From Sabethes cyaneus (Eukaryota > Arthropoda > Insecta > Diptera > Culicidae): a stretch of DNA of 64,000 bases. Both the position numbers and the translations under genes were made by a program. Below, piece by piece: positions 20,000-30,978 of the stretch (position 1 is the first letter of the stretch; each line of letters opens with the position of its first letter). The DNA lies in assembly GCF_943734655.1 (NCBI RefSeq), contig NC_071353.1:27161001-27225000 (forward strand), in the 5' to 3' direction. A model generated the notes under the pieces. It did not search any database and was not told the DNA's origin. It saw nothing but the letters and a program-made list of their open reading frames with translations.

Positions 20000-21566
20000 C
20001 TAGCTAACCCGACAAACTTCGTATTGCAACAAATTAAACTGTGTTGTACATAAATCACGAATCTCAGATGACCTTTGTCACAATCTCGAGTTTTGCTAGT
20101 TTCTGAGGAATTCATGGGTGTTTTAATACACAAATTTTCCTCACAGTAAAGTAGAAAACAACTCCCCCCATTGCTTAGCCTGATAAAATAAAGCGGATAG
20201 CATTTAAATATTCACCATCATTACAAAAAATTTCGCCGAATATCATTTTGCGGAACACCAATTCTCGGTTGACCATAACGCGGAATATAGAGTTTCGCAG
20301 AATACTATTTCGCGAAAAACCTTACGCGGGATGTACCATTTCACGGAAAATCTTTTCGTAGAAAGTACCATTTCGCAGGGCAGACCCAACTGAAGGAAAG
20401 TAATAGAGGTCAGTAGATCTAGGAAAATAAATAAACCTAGATAGAGGTGATCTCCACGGGGGGCTGCCCCCCGCAGTGGCCGGCGCGCCCGTGGCCGTCT
20501 CGCGCTGAATTATCTAATGTTACTATTGATAGCTTTTGGTGGTTTTGTTATTGAATAATGTTTTATGAGAGTCTAAAATTTCTCGAGTGCGATTAGCTTT
20601 CGAGTTAAAATTTCTGTTTTATTTGTATGAGAGTCCTTATCCCCCTACCCCAGGGGGGAGGGGTCTCAAACCATCATTAAAAAAATTCCTGCCTATAAAA
20701 CCCCCCACATGCCAAATTTGGTTCCATTTGCTTGATTAGTTCTCGAGTTATGAAGAAATTTGCATTTTATTTGTATGGGAGCTCCCCCTACTAAAGTGGG
20801 GAGAGGTTTGAATTCACCATAGAAAAAAATCTTGTCTCCAAAAACACCCACATGTCAAATTTGGTTCCATTTGCTTGATTAGTTCTCGAGTTATGAGGAA
20901 ATTTGTATTTCATTTGTATGGAAGCCCCCCCCTCCTAAAGAGGTAAGGGGTCTCAATTCATCATAGAAATAATTCATGCCTCCAAAAGCATCCACATGCC
21001 AAATATGGTTCCATTTGATTAATTAGTTTTCGAGTTGTGAGGAAATTTGTATTTCATTTGTATAGGAGCCCCCCCTCCTAAAGTGGGGAGAGGTTTCATT
21101 TCACCATAGAAAAAAATCTTGTCTCCAAAAACACCCACATGTAAAATTTTGTTCCATTTGCTTGGTTAGTTCTCGAGTTATGCAGAAATTTGTATTTCAT
21201 TTGTGTGGGAGCCCCCCCCCCCTCTTAGTTGGGGGAGGGGTCTCTAACCATCATAAGAACCTTCCCTGGCCCCAAAAACCCCTACATGCAAATTTTCACG
21301 CCGATCGGTTCAGTAATTTTCGATTCTATAAGGAACATTCGGGCAGACAGACAGAAATCCATTTTTATAGGTATAGATTTGTATGGGAGCCCCCCCCCCT
21401 CTTGGTGGGGGGAAGGATCTCTAATCATCATAAGAACCTTCCCTGGCACCAAAAACTCCTACATGCAAATTTTTACTCCGATCGGTTTAGTAGTTTTCGA
21501 TCCTATAAGGAACATAGGGACAGCCAGACAGACAGACAGACAGAAATCTATTTTTATAGGTATAGA
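20000..21566 (-). mobile_element. Helitron-like non-autonomous element 1 with 142-bp tandem units
   Basis: On the minus strand the element begins TCTATACCTATAAAAATAGA at 21566, directly after an A, and ends GTCGGGTTAGCTAG at 20000, directly before a T. A 5' TC, a 3' CTAG and insertion between A and T with no target duplication fit Helitron-type elements. The interior holds about four 140-146 bp units (at 20640-21250) with a CTCGAGTTATG core, each with a C-run facing a G-run that could form a hairpin. The last 189 bp (21378-21566) are a duplicate of the preceding 189 bp, so the 5' terminus is present twice. No Rep/helicase coding is present and I did not see a clear 3' hairpin, which weakens the superfamily call. 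Confidence 0.6.
20225..20385. repeat. Minisatellite of roughly 20-bp ATTTCGC-GAA units
   Basis: Short diverged repeats built on ATTTCGCrGAA (for example ATTTCACGGAAAATC and CATTTCGCAGGGCA) inside the Helitron-like element near its 3' part. A related run occurs at 58260-58335 in the third element (GTGAAATGGTATTCGGCGAA). The shared position shows it is part of the family, not a later addition. Confidence 0.6.
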
Positions 21567-22480
21567 TTTGACCTCTTTTTTCCGTTTTTCTCGTATTCTC
21601 TATCGGTTTTTTTTCTCTCTCTCGCTATTTTTTTTCTTGTTTTTTGTTTTGTTTTCACTTCCATCTTCCCTCTCTTATTTAGTTTTCCTTCCCTTTCTCT
21701 CTCGTTTTTCCTTTTATATGCCCACTGTTTCCTCTTTCTCTTCTTTTCCTATCCCATTTCTGCCCTTTTCAGTCCGGATTTTCCTCTCGCTTTTGCCTTT
21801 TGTACTGTTTTTCATTTTTTACTTCAGTTTTTTCATTTCCAACCCGTTTTTCCTCTTTTCATGTCCCGTGTTTTGTTTTATGTCCCGTTAACTTTTATTT
21901 TATTTTTCGTTTGTTCCGTCCTTGCCCTTGTTAAATTCTACTTTTCCTCCTTTTATGTCTCGTTCTGGTTTTGTTTTTCCGTTTTATTTCGTTTGTCTAC
22001 CGTTTTTGTTTTCCTCTTTTTTTGTACTCGTTTCCCAATTTTGCTGCTCTCATATTTTCTCCATTTCGTTTACTCTTTTTCTATCCCATTTTTCTCTTTT
22101 TTCTATGATGTTTTCTGTCCAGTTTGTCCTCATATTTTCTCTTTTCCTCGTGTTCTCCACTGTTTTATTCTCTTTTTTCTCTTATTTTCCTTCTTTTCTT
22201 TTTCGTTCTCCTTCTTTTTCTATCCAAATTCCTCTTTTTTACCTCGTTTTCCATACTATTTCTCCTGCTTTCTTATTTTTCAATTATTTTCTCCTTTTAT
22301 GTCCCGTTGTCCCACCCATTCTGTCACGTCTGATTGTTCTTTCGTTCTTCTTTTTTCATTTGCGGATTTTCTTGTTTTTCTTTCTCGAGCTTTTCCTCTT
22401 TAGGTATCCCGTTTGTCATGTTTTTGACACATTTCTCCCCGTCCTTTTTTTTTCTTTTTTCTCCAGGAGAAGCAAGAGAC
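21567..22480 (+). repeat. Pyrimidine-rich low-complexity tract, right part
   Basis: Continuation of the tract at 19550-19999 with the same T/C bias and recurring TATGTCCCGTT and TTTTCTCTTTT motifs. Three overlapping open frames of up to 413 codons pass through it only because such sequence contains almost no stop codons on this strand. The predicted proteins are Phe/Ser/Leu repeats without domains. Confidence 0.75.
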
Positions 22481-22515
22481 GATTCCAAATGTAATCCATC
22501 TATGAATTTGCTACT

Positions 22516-23047
22516 CGAGCAGGGGCGAAGATCAAAATAATATCAAAACTATATTAAACTAAAGTATAATACTATATTTTGTTATTGAATAGATATGGAG
22601 ATATATTGATAACACATTTTGTTATTAGGTACACATTTAAAACATTGTTTGTAAGATGAGTTTAATAACTGATTTTGTTATCATATCTTATTGTGACCTT
22701 AAAATGACATTCAATATATTTCATAATTTTTTTTATTCATTAAAGAGATTTTAAATTATAAATATTTTATAAAATAATTTTTCTATATGTCATATGTTAC
22801 TACATTTGTTGTTCAATACCTTAATAACACTAAAATATGTTATTCCAAACTCTGAATACAGTCATGGTTTTGCTTTGTAATTCAAATAACACAAGTAGTT
22901 ATTCTTTTGGCCTTAAAAGATCAAAATTTTGCTATAATTTTTTGTTATTTTACCAACTATGTCAGCCAAGACAAGATCAAATTTTGATATGAGGTATTCG
23001 ATTTCCATAACACATTTTGATATTAATTTGCTCTTCGCTCCTGCTCG
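22516..23047. mobile_element. AT-rich MITE with CGAGCAGGGGCGAAG inverted ends
   Basis: The left end CGAGCAGGGGCGAAGATCAA and the reverse complement of the right end, CGAGCAGGAGCGAAGAGCAA, are inverted repeats that continue into ATATCAAAAy. Length is 532 bp. The interior is AT-rich and repeats ATTTTGTTAT at least four times. The embedded CAGGGGCG resembles hAT termini, but no 8-bp duplication is visible at either possible boundary, so the superfamily is open. Confidence 0.7.
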
Positions 23048-23299
23048 GATAAGCAAACTGACTTACATTTTCATAAGAAACTGTTTACGCTACGCTGTTT
23101 GGTTTATGAGATATCAATTTTTCAATTGAGTAAGTATTTCGGAAAACCAAGGTTTTTGACCATAACTCAAAAGCTATAAAAATGTTCCCACGAAAATATT
23201 ATTAAAAAATTTGAAAAATTGACAAAAAAAAATATTTCAATGAATTTCCATGTGACGGAACATAATTTTGCGACTATTGTTGGAAGTTTTCCACCATTA

Positions 23300-23490
23300 C
23301 TTCACGTTAAATTGGACTTAAATTGGAAGTTAATGTAAATTGGTTTTAAGTTGGAATTAAAACTGGATTTGAAATCAGACTTGAAATTGAATTTGGAAAG
23401 GATTAAAATTTAGACATGAATTTGGACTTGAATTTAGCTTAAATTAGGTTTAAAACTATACTTGAAATTTTACTTATAACTTGGAATATG
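23300..23490. repeat. Degenerate minisatellite, about 11-12 bp units
   Basis: Repeats of the form ACTTGAAATTGGA / TTGGACTTAAATTG run through the segment with many substitutions (for example GACTTGAAATTGAATTTGG near 23372). There is no coding similarity. Confidence 0.55.
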
Positions 23491-24279
23491 TAATAACTAA
23501 TTTTACACAATTAATATATTGATCGCAAAATTAGAAGCAGATTAATTAATGACAGACTGCGGACTTTTGCGTTACAGAAATTATTTTGTCTTACATTAAA
23601 TTTTAAAGAGAAGGTGAGGCAAGTGTCCCAGCTCGTGGAACGCCTGTGGCGGTCCATGGGACGTTGGGGGATTAATGCAAAGTGTGCCGCAGGATTAGGC
23701 TTGGGACATTGTTAGATGAAATACTACGTTGAAATGAGTTCCTTTGACGATACTCTATGAAAAAGTATTATTGAAGTGAGATGGTTCCATGATATTTTGT
23801 TACGGTCGCCATGTAGGTAATTTATAGCTCGCGCTGCTTGGTGTTTCAATACAAAATGAAATTATTGTCATTATCATCATTTTACAGGCACCAGCTTCGT
23901 GACATTTGAAGCAACCGATTTGTTTACTTATGTATGAACGCCAATCAGCGATCGATGTCGATACGAAAGAGAAAAGGGTTTAATAAACCGCTATTCTCGA
24001 TAATGTGGTTTGCACCAAGATTAATCAAGAGAGGTTTTCTGCTGTTCAAATTTGTTTTTAATCCCCGCTGGGTTACCCTTGACGATCACCGAAATTTTCA
24101 AAGCGGAAACTGTTGAATGTATAAACAACGTCGATGGTTGCTAAACAATCGTTCCGCGCACTTCTGTTCTACAAACTGTGAAAACTAGATCACCTATTTC
24201 AACTCACCTTGGTTTGCACTGCAACTTCAACGAGAGTGATTATGGTGGGAAATTCTTCGATATTCATCATTGGGTTCAA
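23491..24279. other. No gene or named element seen
   Basis: Ordinary mixed sequence between the minisatellite and the purine tract. A GC-rich island at about 23615-23700 (GTGGCGGTCCATGGGACG) stands out but has no motif or long frame. Confidence 0.35.
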
Positions 24280-24510
24280 TTAAAGAAAAAAGGAAACGAA
24301 GAAGAGAAAATGGAATACAAAGAAACAAAAATCAAAGAAACAGAAAATCAAAAGTAAATTAATAGAAAAGTGAGAAAAGAAAATCAGAAGTAACACGAAA
24401 ACAAAAACAAACACGAAAATGAAAACGACAACGAGAACGAATGCAAAATACAAAATGCCGAATGCGATACGTAATACGAAATAAAAAATACAAAATACAA
24501 AACCTCAAAG
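24280..24510 (+). repeat. Purine-rich tract (GAAAACGAAAA type)
   Basis: The plus strand is almost entirely A and G with recurring ACGAAAA, AAAATCAAA and ATACAAAAT. It is the opposite strand sense of the tract at 19550-22480 and may be an inverted relative of it. Confidence 0.6.
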
Positions 24511-24832
24511 AAATCGTCAAAGAATCATCTATATTAAAACTATACGCTCCATTAGCACCTAATGATGACCGCCATAAAACTTCCTTCCGACCAAGAGGCC
24601 CACTCTACGGAACGTTTTAATGACGTCCTGAAGAGTTAGACCATACGCTCAAGTAGGGTTTTTTTCGCTCGGCTCTGCTGAAAGCAGCAATAAAATCGGT
24701 TTAGCATTTCGCTACTTGACGGCAACCGGCTTTAATCTTATGAAGCTTTTCACTTTGTTCGACAAAGCTGTAAAGCATAAACCTTGCTGTGTAAGTTAAA
24801 TCAGTAATCTGATCATACTGATCGATTCGATT
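24511..24832. other. No gene seen; short related blocks
   Basis: Contains two similar short blocks (AAACTATACGCTCCA near 24537 and AGACCATACGCTCAAG near 24638). Otherwise unremarkable. Confidence 0.3.
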
Positions 24833-25510
24833 TACAGCGCTATTAACATAATAGAATGTCCGGAAGAATATTGCATAAATTTTCAGCAGTTTCCGTAGTT
24901 CTGCAGCATATGCGCATTAAATTTTATTGCGCATATTCGAACGATAAGTGGCTAAAATTAACGCGCCATCAATATGCAATTGTCAATCTGAATTTCTAGA
25001 AAAATCATTATAGTTGCATTCTGACATGAAAACCGATTAATAATAAGTTCCTTTCTGTAACTCACAGTTTGGTTTGATGAATTGTTGTTTGGCGACCATA
25101 TGGTCTCGCACAAAAAAAAAGATCTCGGCGTTGAACTCTAAAGTTCTTCATGATAGCAGCATTAAAGTCAGGGCAACACTTGGTTAGGGTGTTACCACAA
25201 TAATAGCACCATAAAACTAATAGTTTTATTGCGGTCTGAAAAACAACCGCAATAAGATCAACTATGATTGGTGTGCCGTATTATATTGCTACGGTCTTTT
25301 TAATATATCGTGGTAATGTAAGCAAACATAATCAATTTTCTTTATTAACCGTTTGATTACGGGTTTATAGCTAGCTATAAGTAGTTTTTGACCTGTATCA
25401 TCTTGGTATTGTGCAACACCATGATAAAATTAGTGGTGATGATTCATACCGCAATAAAATCTTTATGAAATTCAATTAAACCAAACGGCTTTAGAATTGT
25501 TGCTTGGGAA
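24833..25510 (+). repeat. Dispersed repeat, long copy (partner at 59450-59605)
   Basis: The block from TTTACAGCGC through AATTTTCAGCAGTTTCC and GCAGCATATGCGCATTAAAT to 24952 matches 59450-59563 closely. Both copies end in AGAATTGTT(G/A)CTTGG (25493-25509 and 59579-59595), a terminus that resembles the CCCAAG-AACAAT end of the hairpin MITEs in reverse. The 59-kb copy lacks the middle part, which here contains several AT-rich TTATTGCGGT-type motifs. This is probably a non-autonomous DNA element with a deletion derivative. The left end is undefined. Confidence 0.5.
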
Positions 25511-26105
25511 TCGTCTACCGACATTACAAAATCTTATTATAGCCGTATTCTGCCTGTAACGAAAACCAGACCCCTGACAGGACGAAGTAATACTTTGCAT
25601 AAAGCTGAAACCAATACATGTGGATCATAATCTAAACTACAACTAGTGCGAGCAACTCACGAACACTTTCTTATTCGGGGCAATATTTTATTTGGGCCCG
25701 AAAAAGATTCGTGATACAACGATGTACCCAGATCAGTGCCCTGGGTAAAACTCCCGCACAGTTGACAGCGCCAAATTCAACCTATGAATGTTAGCAAAGA
25801 CTCAAACAAATTATGCTAGATTGCAGTCGATACAAGCATCATAACGTAGTTGCATCTCATAGAGTTACATAGCGTTAGAGGTACATTTAGGCATTTTGAT
25901 CAAATATTCCGGTTATCTTCGTTATAGTGAATACAAATTATCACAGTAAAAAAGCGTTCTTCCGTTTAAAAAATTAGGTTCGGTCGCTCCGGTTCGTTCT
26001 TAGCCGAACGCGACGCACGCGGATTACAGCTAGGATTTATTATTTCAATACGTTGCGAATTAAAAATACATTGGGCATGGGATGATATTTTCAGCTTGCT
26101 TCTAG
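25511..26105. other. No gene or named element seen
   Basis: Intron-like sequence of average composition; I found no open frame or repeat that I could support. Confidence 0.35.
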
Positions 26106-26109
26106 TTAC

Positions 26110-26290
26110 TGGGTCTACTCTGTTTTTGTGTTTCACGACCCTGATGAACCACTAGCCACGTAATTGTCCTGTACTCTAATAGCCGGCTGCGAAGTCTGTC
26201 GATAAAGAAGGGTCAAGTTCTCAACAGGACGTTCTTACATACGGCTCTGCTTTGACTCTGCGGAACCAATTAATCACCACGAAATGAATA
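26110..26290 (+). mobile_element. SINE-body fragment
   Basis: The string CTAGCCACGTAATTGTCCTG followed by TACTCTAATAGCCGGCTGCG and AAGTCTGTCGATAAAGAAGG resembles the body of tRNA-derived SINEs that I recall from mosquito genomes (GTCGGCTGCGAAGTCTGT core). The tRNA-like head and tail are not recognisable here. The family assignment is from memory and needs an alignment. Confidence 0.4.
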
Positions 26291-26399
26291 TACAAGACTA
26301 GTAGGGTATGTTGGTAAGAATTAGTGATAGTTTTCCCTCAGGATATGGAGAACAGAGGGTAGAAGCAGGTTTAACCAACCGTACGCGAAGATTGAAAAA

Positions 26400-26938
26400 C
26401 ATTATTTTCCACTACGTCCGTTTGAATCGAGTCCCAGCTAGCACCAACTCGTATATCAATGGACGGAAAGTATCGTAAATATCTCTCAAATTCGAAATCG
26501 TAACTAAAGCTTGATAAAGTGGGCTCAAGTTGATTTTCTATCGTATATAATGATAATGTCTGACTTACATACGATTTTCTGCATAAAATTGTATAACATT
26601 ACGAAGCGAGTCGCGCTTAATCGGATATTATCGTATATAAATAATTATATAGTCGTATCGCTTAGAATGATTCCTAATCACGTATATCGTCTCCAAAATA
26701 GTACGGATATGCCAATTTTGCGCATCAAATACGATTTATTAGCATGTATATTTGTACGTAATGCTGATTTTTATCTTTTCGATACATATGAAAATGCTAG
26801 CTATGATTTGCATGGCACAAGAAACAACGAGCACCTAAAAGGATTTCTACACAGCAAATTTTCAAATGAAAATGAAAGGTGAAATGAAAAAGGTCACGGA
26901 TTTTGTAAAGCAAATGAAAGGGGTCACGGATCTTGTAT
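26400..26938. repeat. AT-rich TCGTATATA-type segment and short tandem duplication
   Basis: Repeated ATCGTATATA, GTCGTATCGC and TACGATTT motifs over 26450-26760, starting after CCCAGCTAGCACCAACTCG at 26430, suggest a degenerate AT-rich transposon related in style to 46525-48222. A 123-codon frame crosses it but has no domain. At 26884-26938 a unit of about 27 bp (AATGAAA-GGTCACGGAT-TTGTA) is present twice. Confidence 0.4.
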
Positions 26939-29669
26939 AACCTTCTTCTGGAAAAGTTCGATCCAATTTACCACTGAAAATTACCATTAATTATTAAGCT
27001 AAACTTTCGATTTAATACGTGAAAAATCCCTCCTACTCCCTTACTTGCAAACTGTTATCTGAACGATTCAATAAATTCATATTAATAACATTCGTTTTGC
27101 TTTATCTGTTATTTATGATAAGGTCATTTCTTTTCTGTATCTCCATAGACACTTAATCAAAATTTTATTAATACTGTTCCTGTTTGGTCATGAAAATCTA
27201 TTGGAAAACAAACTTATTGTGGCACGTTCGTTATATTATAAATTCCAGCAACTAATCTGACCAAACTAGCACTAACAAAACCCATGAGACTATTTCTACA
27301 GCAATGAACTCTTGGGTGCTTTTCTCGTGAAATTAATCCTACGGGAACTACGGGTCATATAAAAGAACATCCAATTTAGTGTGCAGACATTGATGATGCA
27401 GACTTACATCGTAATCAGGATTCTTTTCACATCCGGAAGCTCCGGCCAGTCGTAAAACCCGTATGGGTTTGTCCCGTTTTCATTTATTTGCTTCATTTCT
27501 CGTCGCTGTTCCTCGTTCAGTTCAGAATCAAGGTAAATTTTCTTGGCTGACCGCAGCCGCTTTCAACCGGACGATGGAATGTGCTGCTGAGACAAATAAC
27601 CAGCAGCGGAAATCTTCTTTGATCCCACCCTGAACGTCTGAATTCCAATTTTCGGCTATCTTCATTGGCCTTGGAAAATGCTGAGCTGGCACCGCTAAAC
27701 AGGTTGCATCCTTCCAACTGTTTATGGGACCGCTTGCCCATGGGAAATTCTCTTAGAGGCGGAATGCAGGGAGCATTAAAATGGGCTTACTGGTTTTTCG
27801 AAATTCCCATGCTTTGTGCTCGGATACAATCCCGTCAGGATAGTGACGCGGGAATGGGGCGGACCGCGGAAATATTCTTTTTTTTTTCGATGCCAATTAA
27901 CGTTTGGCTGCCATCGTTTTAAACCAGCAAAAGGAAAGTTCACCGAGATGGAATTCTATATAATATTGAATTCACGTAAAGATTGGTTGAATTTTACTTT
28001 TTTCCCGCAGCTTTCGGTGGCTATCTGGTGAAGCGCAGTTGTTTTTCTTTTATGCACGATATAACATCATTGCTGAAATTTGAAATTCTCCGCTGAACGG
28101 AAACAGCGCTGTTTTGCTAAGAGAACACAGTCCGCCGAACGGCGGATGTTTTTCGAAAAGGACAACCCAAAAGTTTGTTGTTTTTTTGACCGTTATCCGA
28201 TAACTATCCGCCCGGCTGGTTTTATTCGGCCGAATCAGCAGAATATACCTATATTTTTTCGATCAAAAACTCAAAAGAGAGCGTGAGTTTACGAGCATGG
28301 CGGTACATTCCGGCGAATGGTCCACAAACCAGCTGGCAATAAATTTAAACTGCATTCAGCCCATTCAAGGCATGTTTGTTTATCTATAAAGTTTTGAATA
28401 AACAGGTTTTTTCCGTGGGACCGCTTGACTTTGTGATGTGAGGAATAAAATTTGTTATTGCTATAAATGCAGCTAAATTGAGATGCTTTTTAAGAGTGGT
28501 GCTTTTCAAACATGAAAGAAAGTATTTTCGTAAAGCCAAATACGTAAGCATAAAAACCAACTTTTCGACTGTGAAAGCGTCTAGTACTTGAAATGAACGG
28601 TAAAAACCTACATCTAATCGCATTTAACGAGATAAGTACCAGCGTGTGTCCTGCTGGTACGCGATGATAAATTACTGTGCCCGGAGATTTCAATTCTGAT
28701 ACCACCGGCAGAAGTGGTCCTGTTAACCTTGTCAACGCTTCCGGTGTCGCCACCTGCTCACCACGGCACGATGGTTAGCGAATGATCTCCCTGCGGGAAC
28801 ATTTATCACTTTTTTAAGGTCCCTGTGCCAGTGAACAACCACCATTATCACAAATTACATTCAAATGGCTCAAGTACGCGGAGTTAATGGCAGCACCGGG
28901 ACACAACGTAGCCTGTTCACCAAGAACACAACGCTGTAATTAAAACAATGTTCTTATGCTGGAAAGTCCCCTTCTGCTTTTCCCAGGAACGGAAATTTAG
29001 AAAATTTGCCTGCAAAGATTTTCTTTTGTACCGGAAGCCAGTAATGAAAAGGAAACTGTTAACCTTATAGCCCATCTGACTGCTCCAGCCAGCGCGTTTC
29101 GAAAGCTGCTGCTGCAGAAAATGGCGTACACGCGTCTGCCGAAGATCGTAAACCGAATGAGTAAAAAAAGAAATATTCCTTACAATCTTACTTGTCGTCA
29201 AACATAATCACCCCACCGTTTTATACGCCCGTTACAAGCGGAAAACAACAATGGCAGCGTGAAATCTGCTTCTTCTGTCGTCGGTTGTGCGCTATTTTTG
29301 ACTTCTCCCCTTCTGCCAGTGAAACCCGCCTCGTGCAGGGTCGGCTGCATTTTGGGGGTGGCGTACAAAGTTTTTCACTACCCAGTTAATAATACAGCTT
29401 AGAATGTAACATGTTGAATTATTCAACAAAAGTGGTTATGAACTGTGCCGACATGGGTCTTTTGAGCGTTTTTGCACGCAGTTGTGCACGGACGACTGAA
29501 CACGGTTCCCTGAGCGAATTTCGCAACTTTTTGACGTACCTACCTGCGTCTTATCGCAGGGTGTCAGTCCACAAAATTTAAATCCAGGCCAACATTACGA
29601 AAGAATGAAAGATTTTGATCGTTAATATCTCTTCCAATGGATCATTGAAAAAGCTGAAAAATCTCACAG
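26939..29669. other. Intron-like sequence without recognised genes
   Basis: About 2.7 kb of mostly unique-looking sequence with GC-richer patches (27400-27760, 28080-28320, 28660-28800). Small overlapping frames on both strands (such as 27517-27741 and 28917-29201) have no motif. This is one of the few parts of the window not dominated by transposons, so it may contain intronic regulatory DNA, but nothing specific can be shown. Confidence 0.35.
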
Positions 29670-30662
29670 ATGACTCCAGCGTCGATATGTTCTGTCAAAA
29701 ACCATACTCGACGAACGTGCCGATACGACCTGATTGCCATCACGGAAACATGGCTGAACGCAGAAACCTTGTCGTTGCAAGTTTTTGAGGCGCATCTGAT
29801 CGAGAATATTGAAAGCGAGTGTGTTGAGCAGGTTTGGGTACGAATCTCTCTAGACGGATACTCACTTTACTTCTGTGTTATATACATACCGCCCGATCGA
29901 ACACGTGATTTGACACTACTTGATGCGCACAACGATTCGCTGAAGGCGATACTCGCTCGAGCCCTTCCTGCCGATGAAATTGTTATTGTAGGTGGTTACA
30001 ATTTTTCCGGTTTGAAATGGTGTTCTGCTGAAAACGGTTTTTTGTATCCTGATTCAGAACGTGCATCATTTCATGCTGGCACCAACAGCGCAATTGACTG
30101 CTACAGCTTTAATCTATTACGTCAAATCAATCCAGTAGTGAACGAAAATGGTAGAACCCTGGATCTCTGCTTTGTTAGCTGTTCTGATTATGCACCGAAA
30201 ATTTGTGAATCGCCTTCCCCTCTTGTCAAGAGGGTTAGATACCATCCTCCTCTGCGAATTGCCCTCGACGTTAAACGTGCTACTCTCGGCTGTCAAGTTT
30301 CCAACATCGTCAGTTACAATTTTAAGAGAGCTGACTACAGTAGTATTATCGACATCCTGTTGAACATAAATTGGTATGAAATTCTTGACAATGACGATGT
30401 CAACCAAACTGTAAATACTTTTACCAACATTTTGAATTTCGTCATTGATCGCCATGTACGCAAAAGGATTACCACTCGGCATTCTAGACTACCGTTGTGG
30501 CATACTGCGGAATTAAAACGTTTAAAAACAAGTAAAAGGGCTGCACTGAGGAAATACACAAAGCATGGTGGTTACATACTGCCAGTGATGTTAAAAACTC
30601 GAAATCTCAAAACTCGTCAAAAATCAAAATCAACTGTGAATTATGTCAACTTGATCCTATGA
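29670..30662 (+). mobile_element. Jockey-type retrotransposon, endonuclease and RT linker
   Basis: A single open frame of 330 codons encodes most of an AP-like endonuclease: YDLIAITETWLN, VWVRISLDGYSLYFCVIYIP with PPDR, DEIVIVGGYNFSGLKW (GDFN motif changed to GGYN, so the catalytic Asp is lost), RTLDLCFVS, then YHPPLRIALDV and the RT linker FKRADYSSIIDILLNINWYE and LPLWHTAELKRLKTSKRAAL. The region between YDLIAITETWLN and VWVRISL is shortened by a deletion. It is the same group as the minus-strand remnant at 1-640. The RT continues at 34470. Confidence 0.85.
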
Positions 30663-30978
30663 AGTAATTTGCAGTTTCGTCACTAACGAGAATGACATTA
30701 GCTGCGGATCGTTTATGTAGGGGAGCGAAGAGTAGAGGAGACGATCCGGGAGTTTGATATTTGATGTTTTTGATATTATTCCTACTGCAAACAGCGCTTC
30801 AGCGAGGTCCACAGCTAATGTCAAAAAATCTTTATATCTGTGCGTGGTGGAATACTTCATGCGTGAGTTTTTCTGTTTCCATAGCAAGAAGCACAAAACT
30901 TACACATCTTTTCGTTGTTGAACAGCATAGGCATTCTCTCGTGCGATACGTAACTGTGACTGAGCGTAAGAGAATGAA
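30663..30978. other. Unassigned sequence between Jockey linker and Helitron-like element
   Basis: No clear protein similarity in any frame. It lies where the N-terminal RT fingers of the Jockey element should be, so it may be unrelated DNA that arrived with a deletion. Confidence 0.3.

Noticed and set aside
21162..22403. Open frame of 413 codons on the plus strand
   Set aside because: It is made of Phe/Ser/Leu low-complexity sequence from the pyrimidine tract and crosses the Helitron-like boundary at 21566. No domain, start context or codon bias.
26511..26882. 123-codon plus-strand frame
   Set aside because: Lies in AT-rich repeat-like DNA with TCGTATATA motifs; the product has no recognisable fold or motif.
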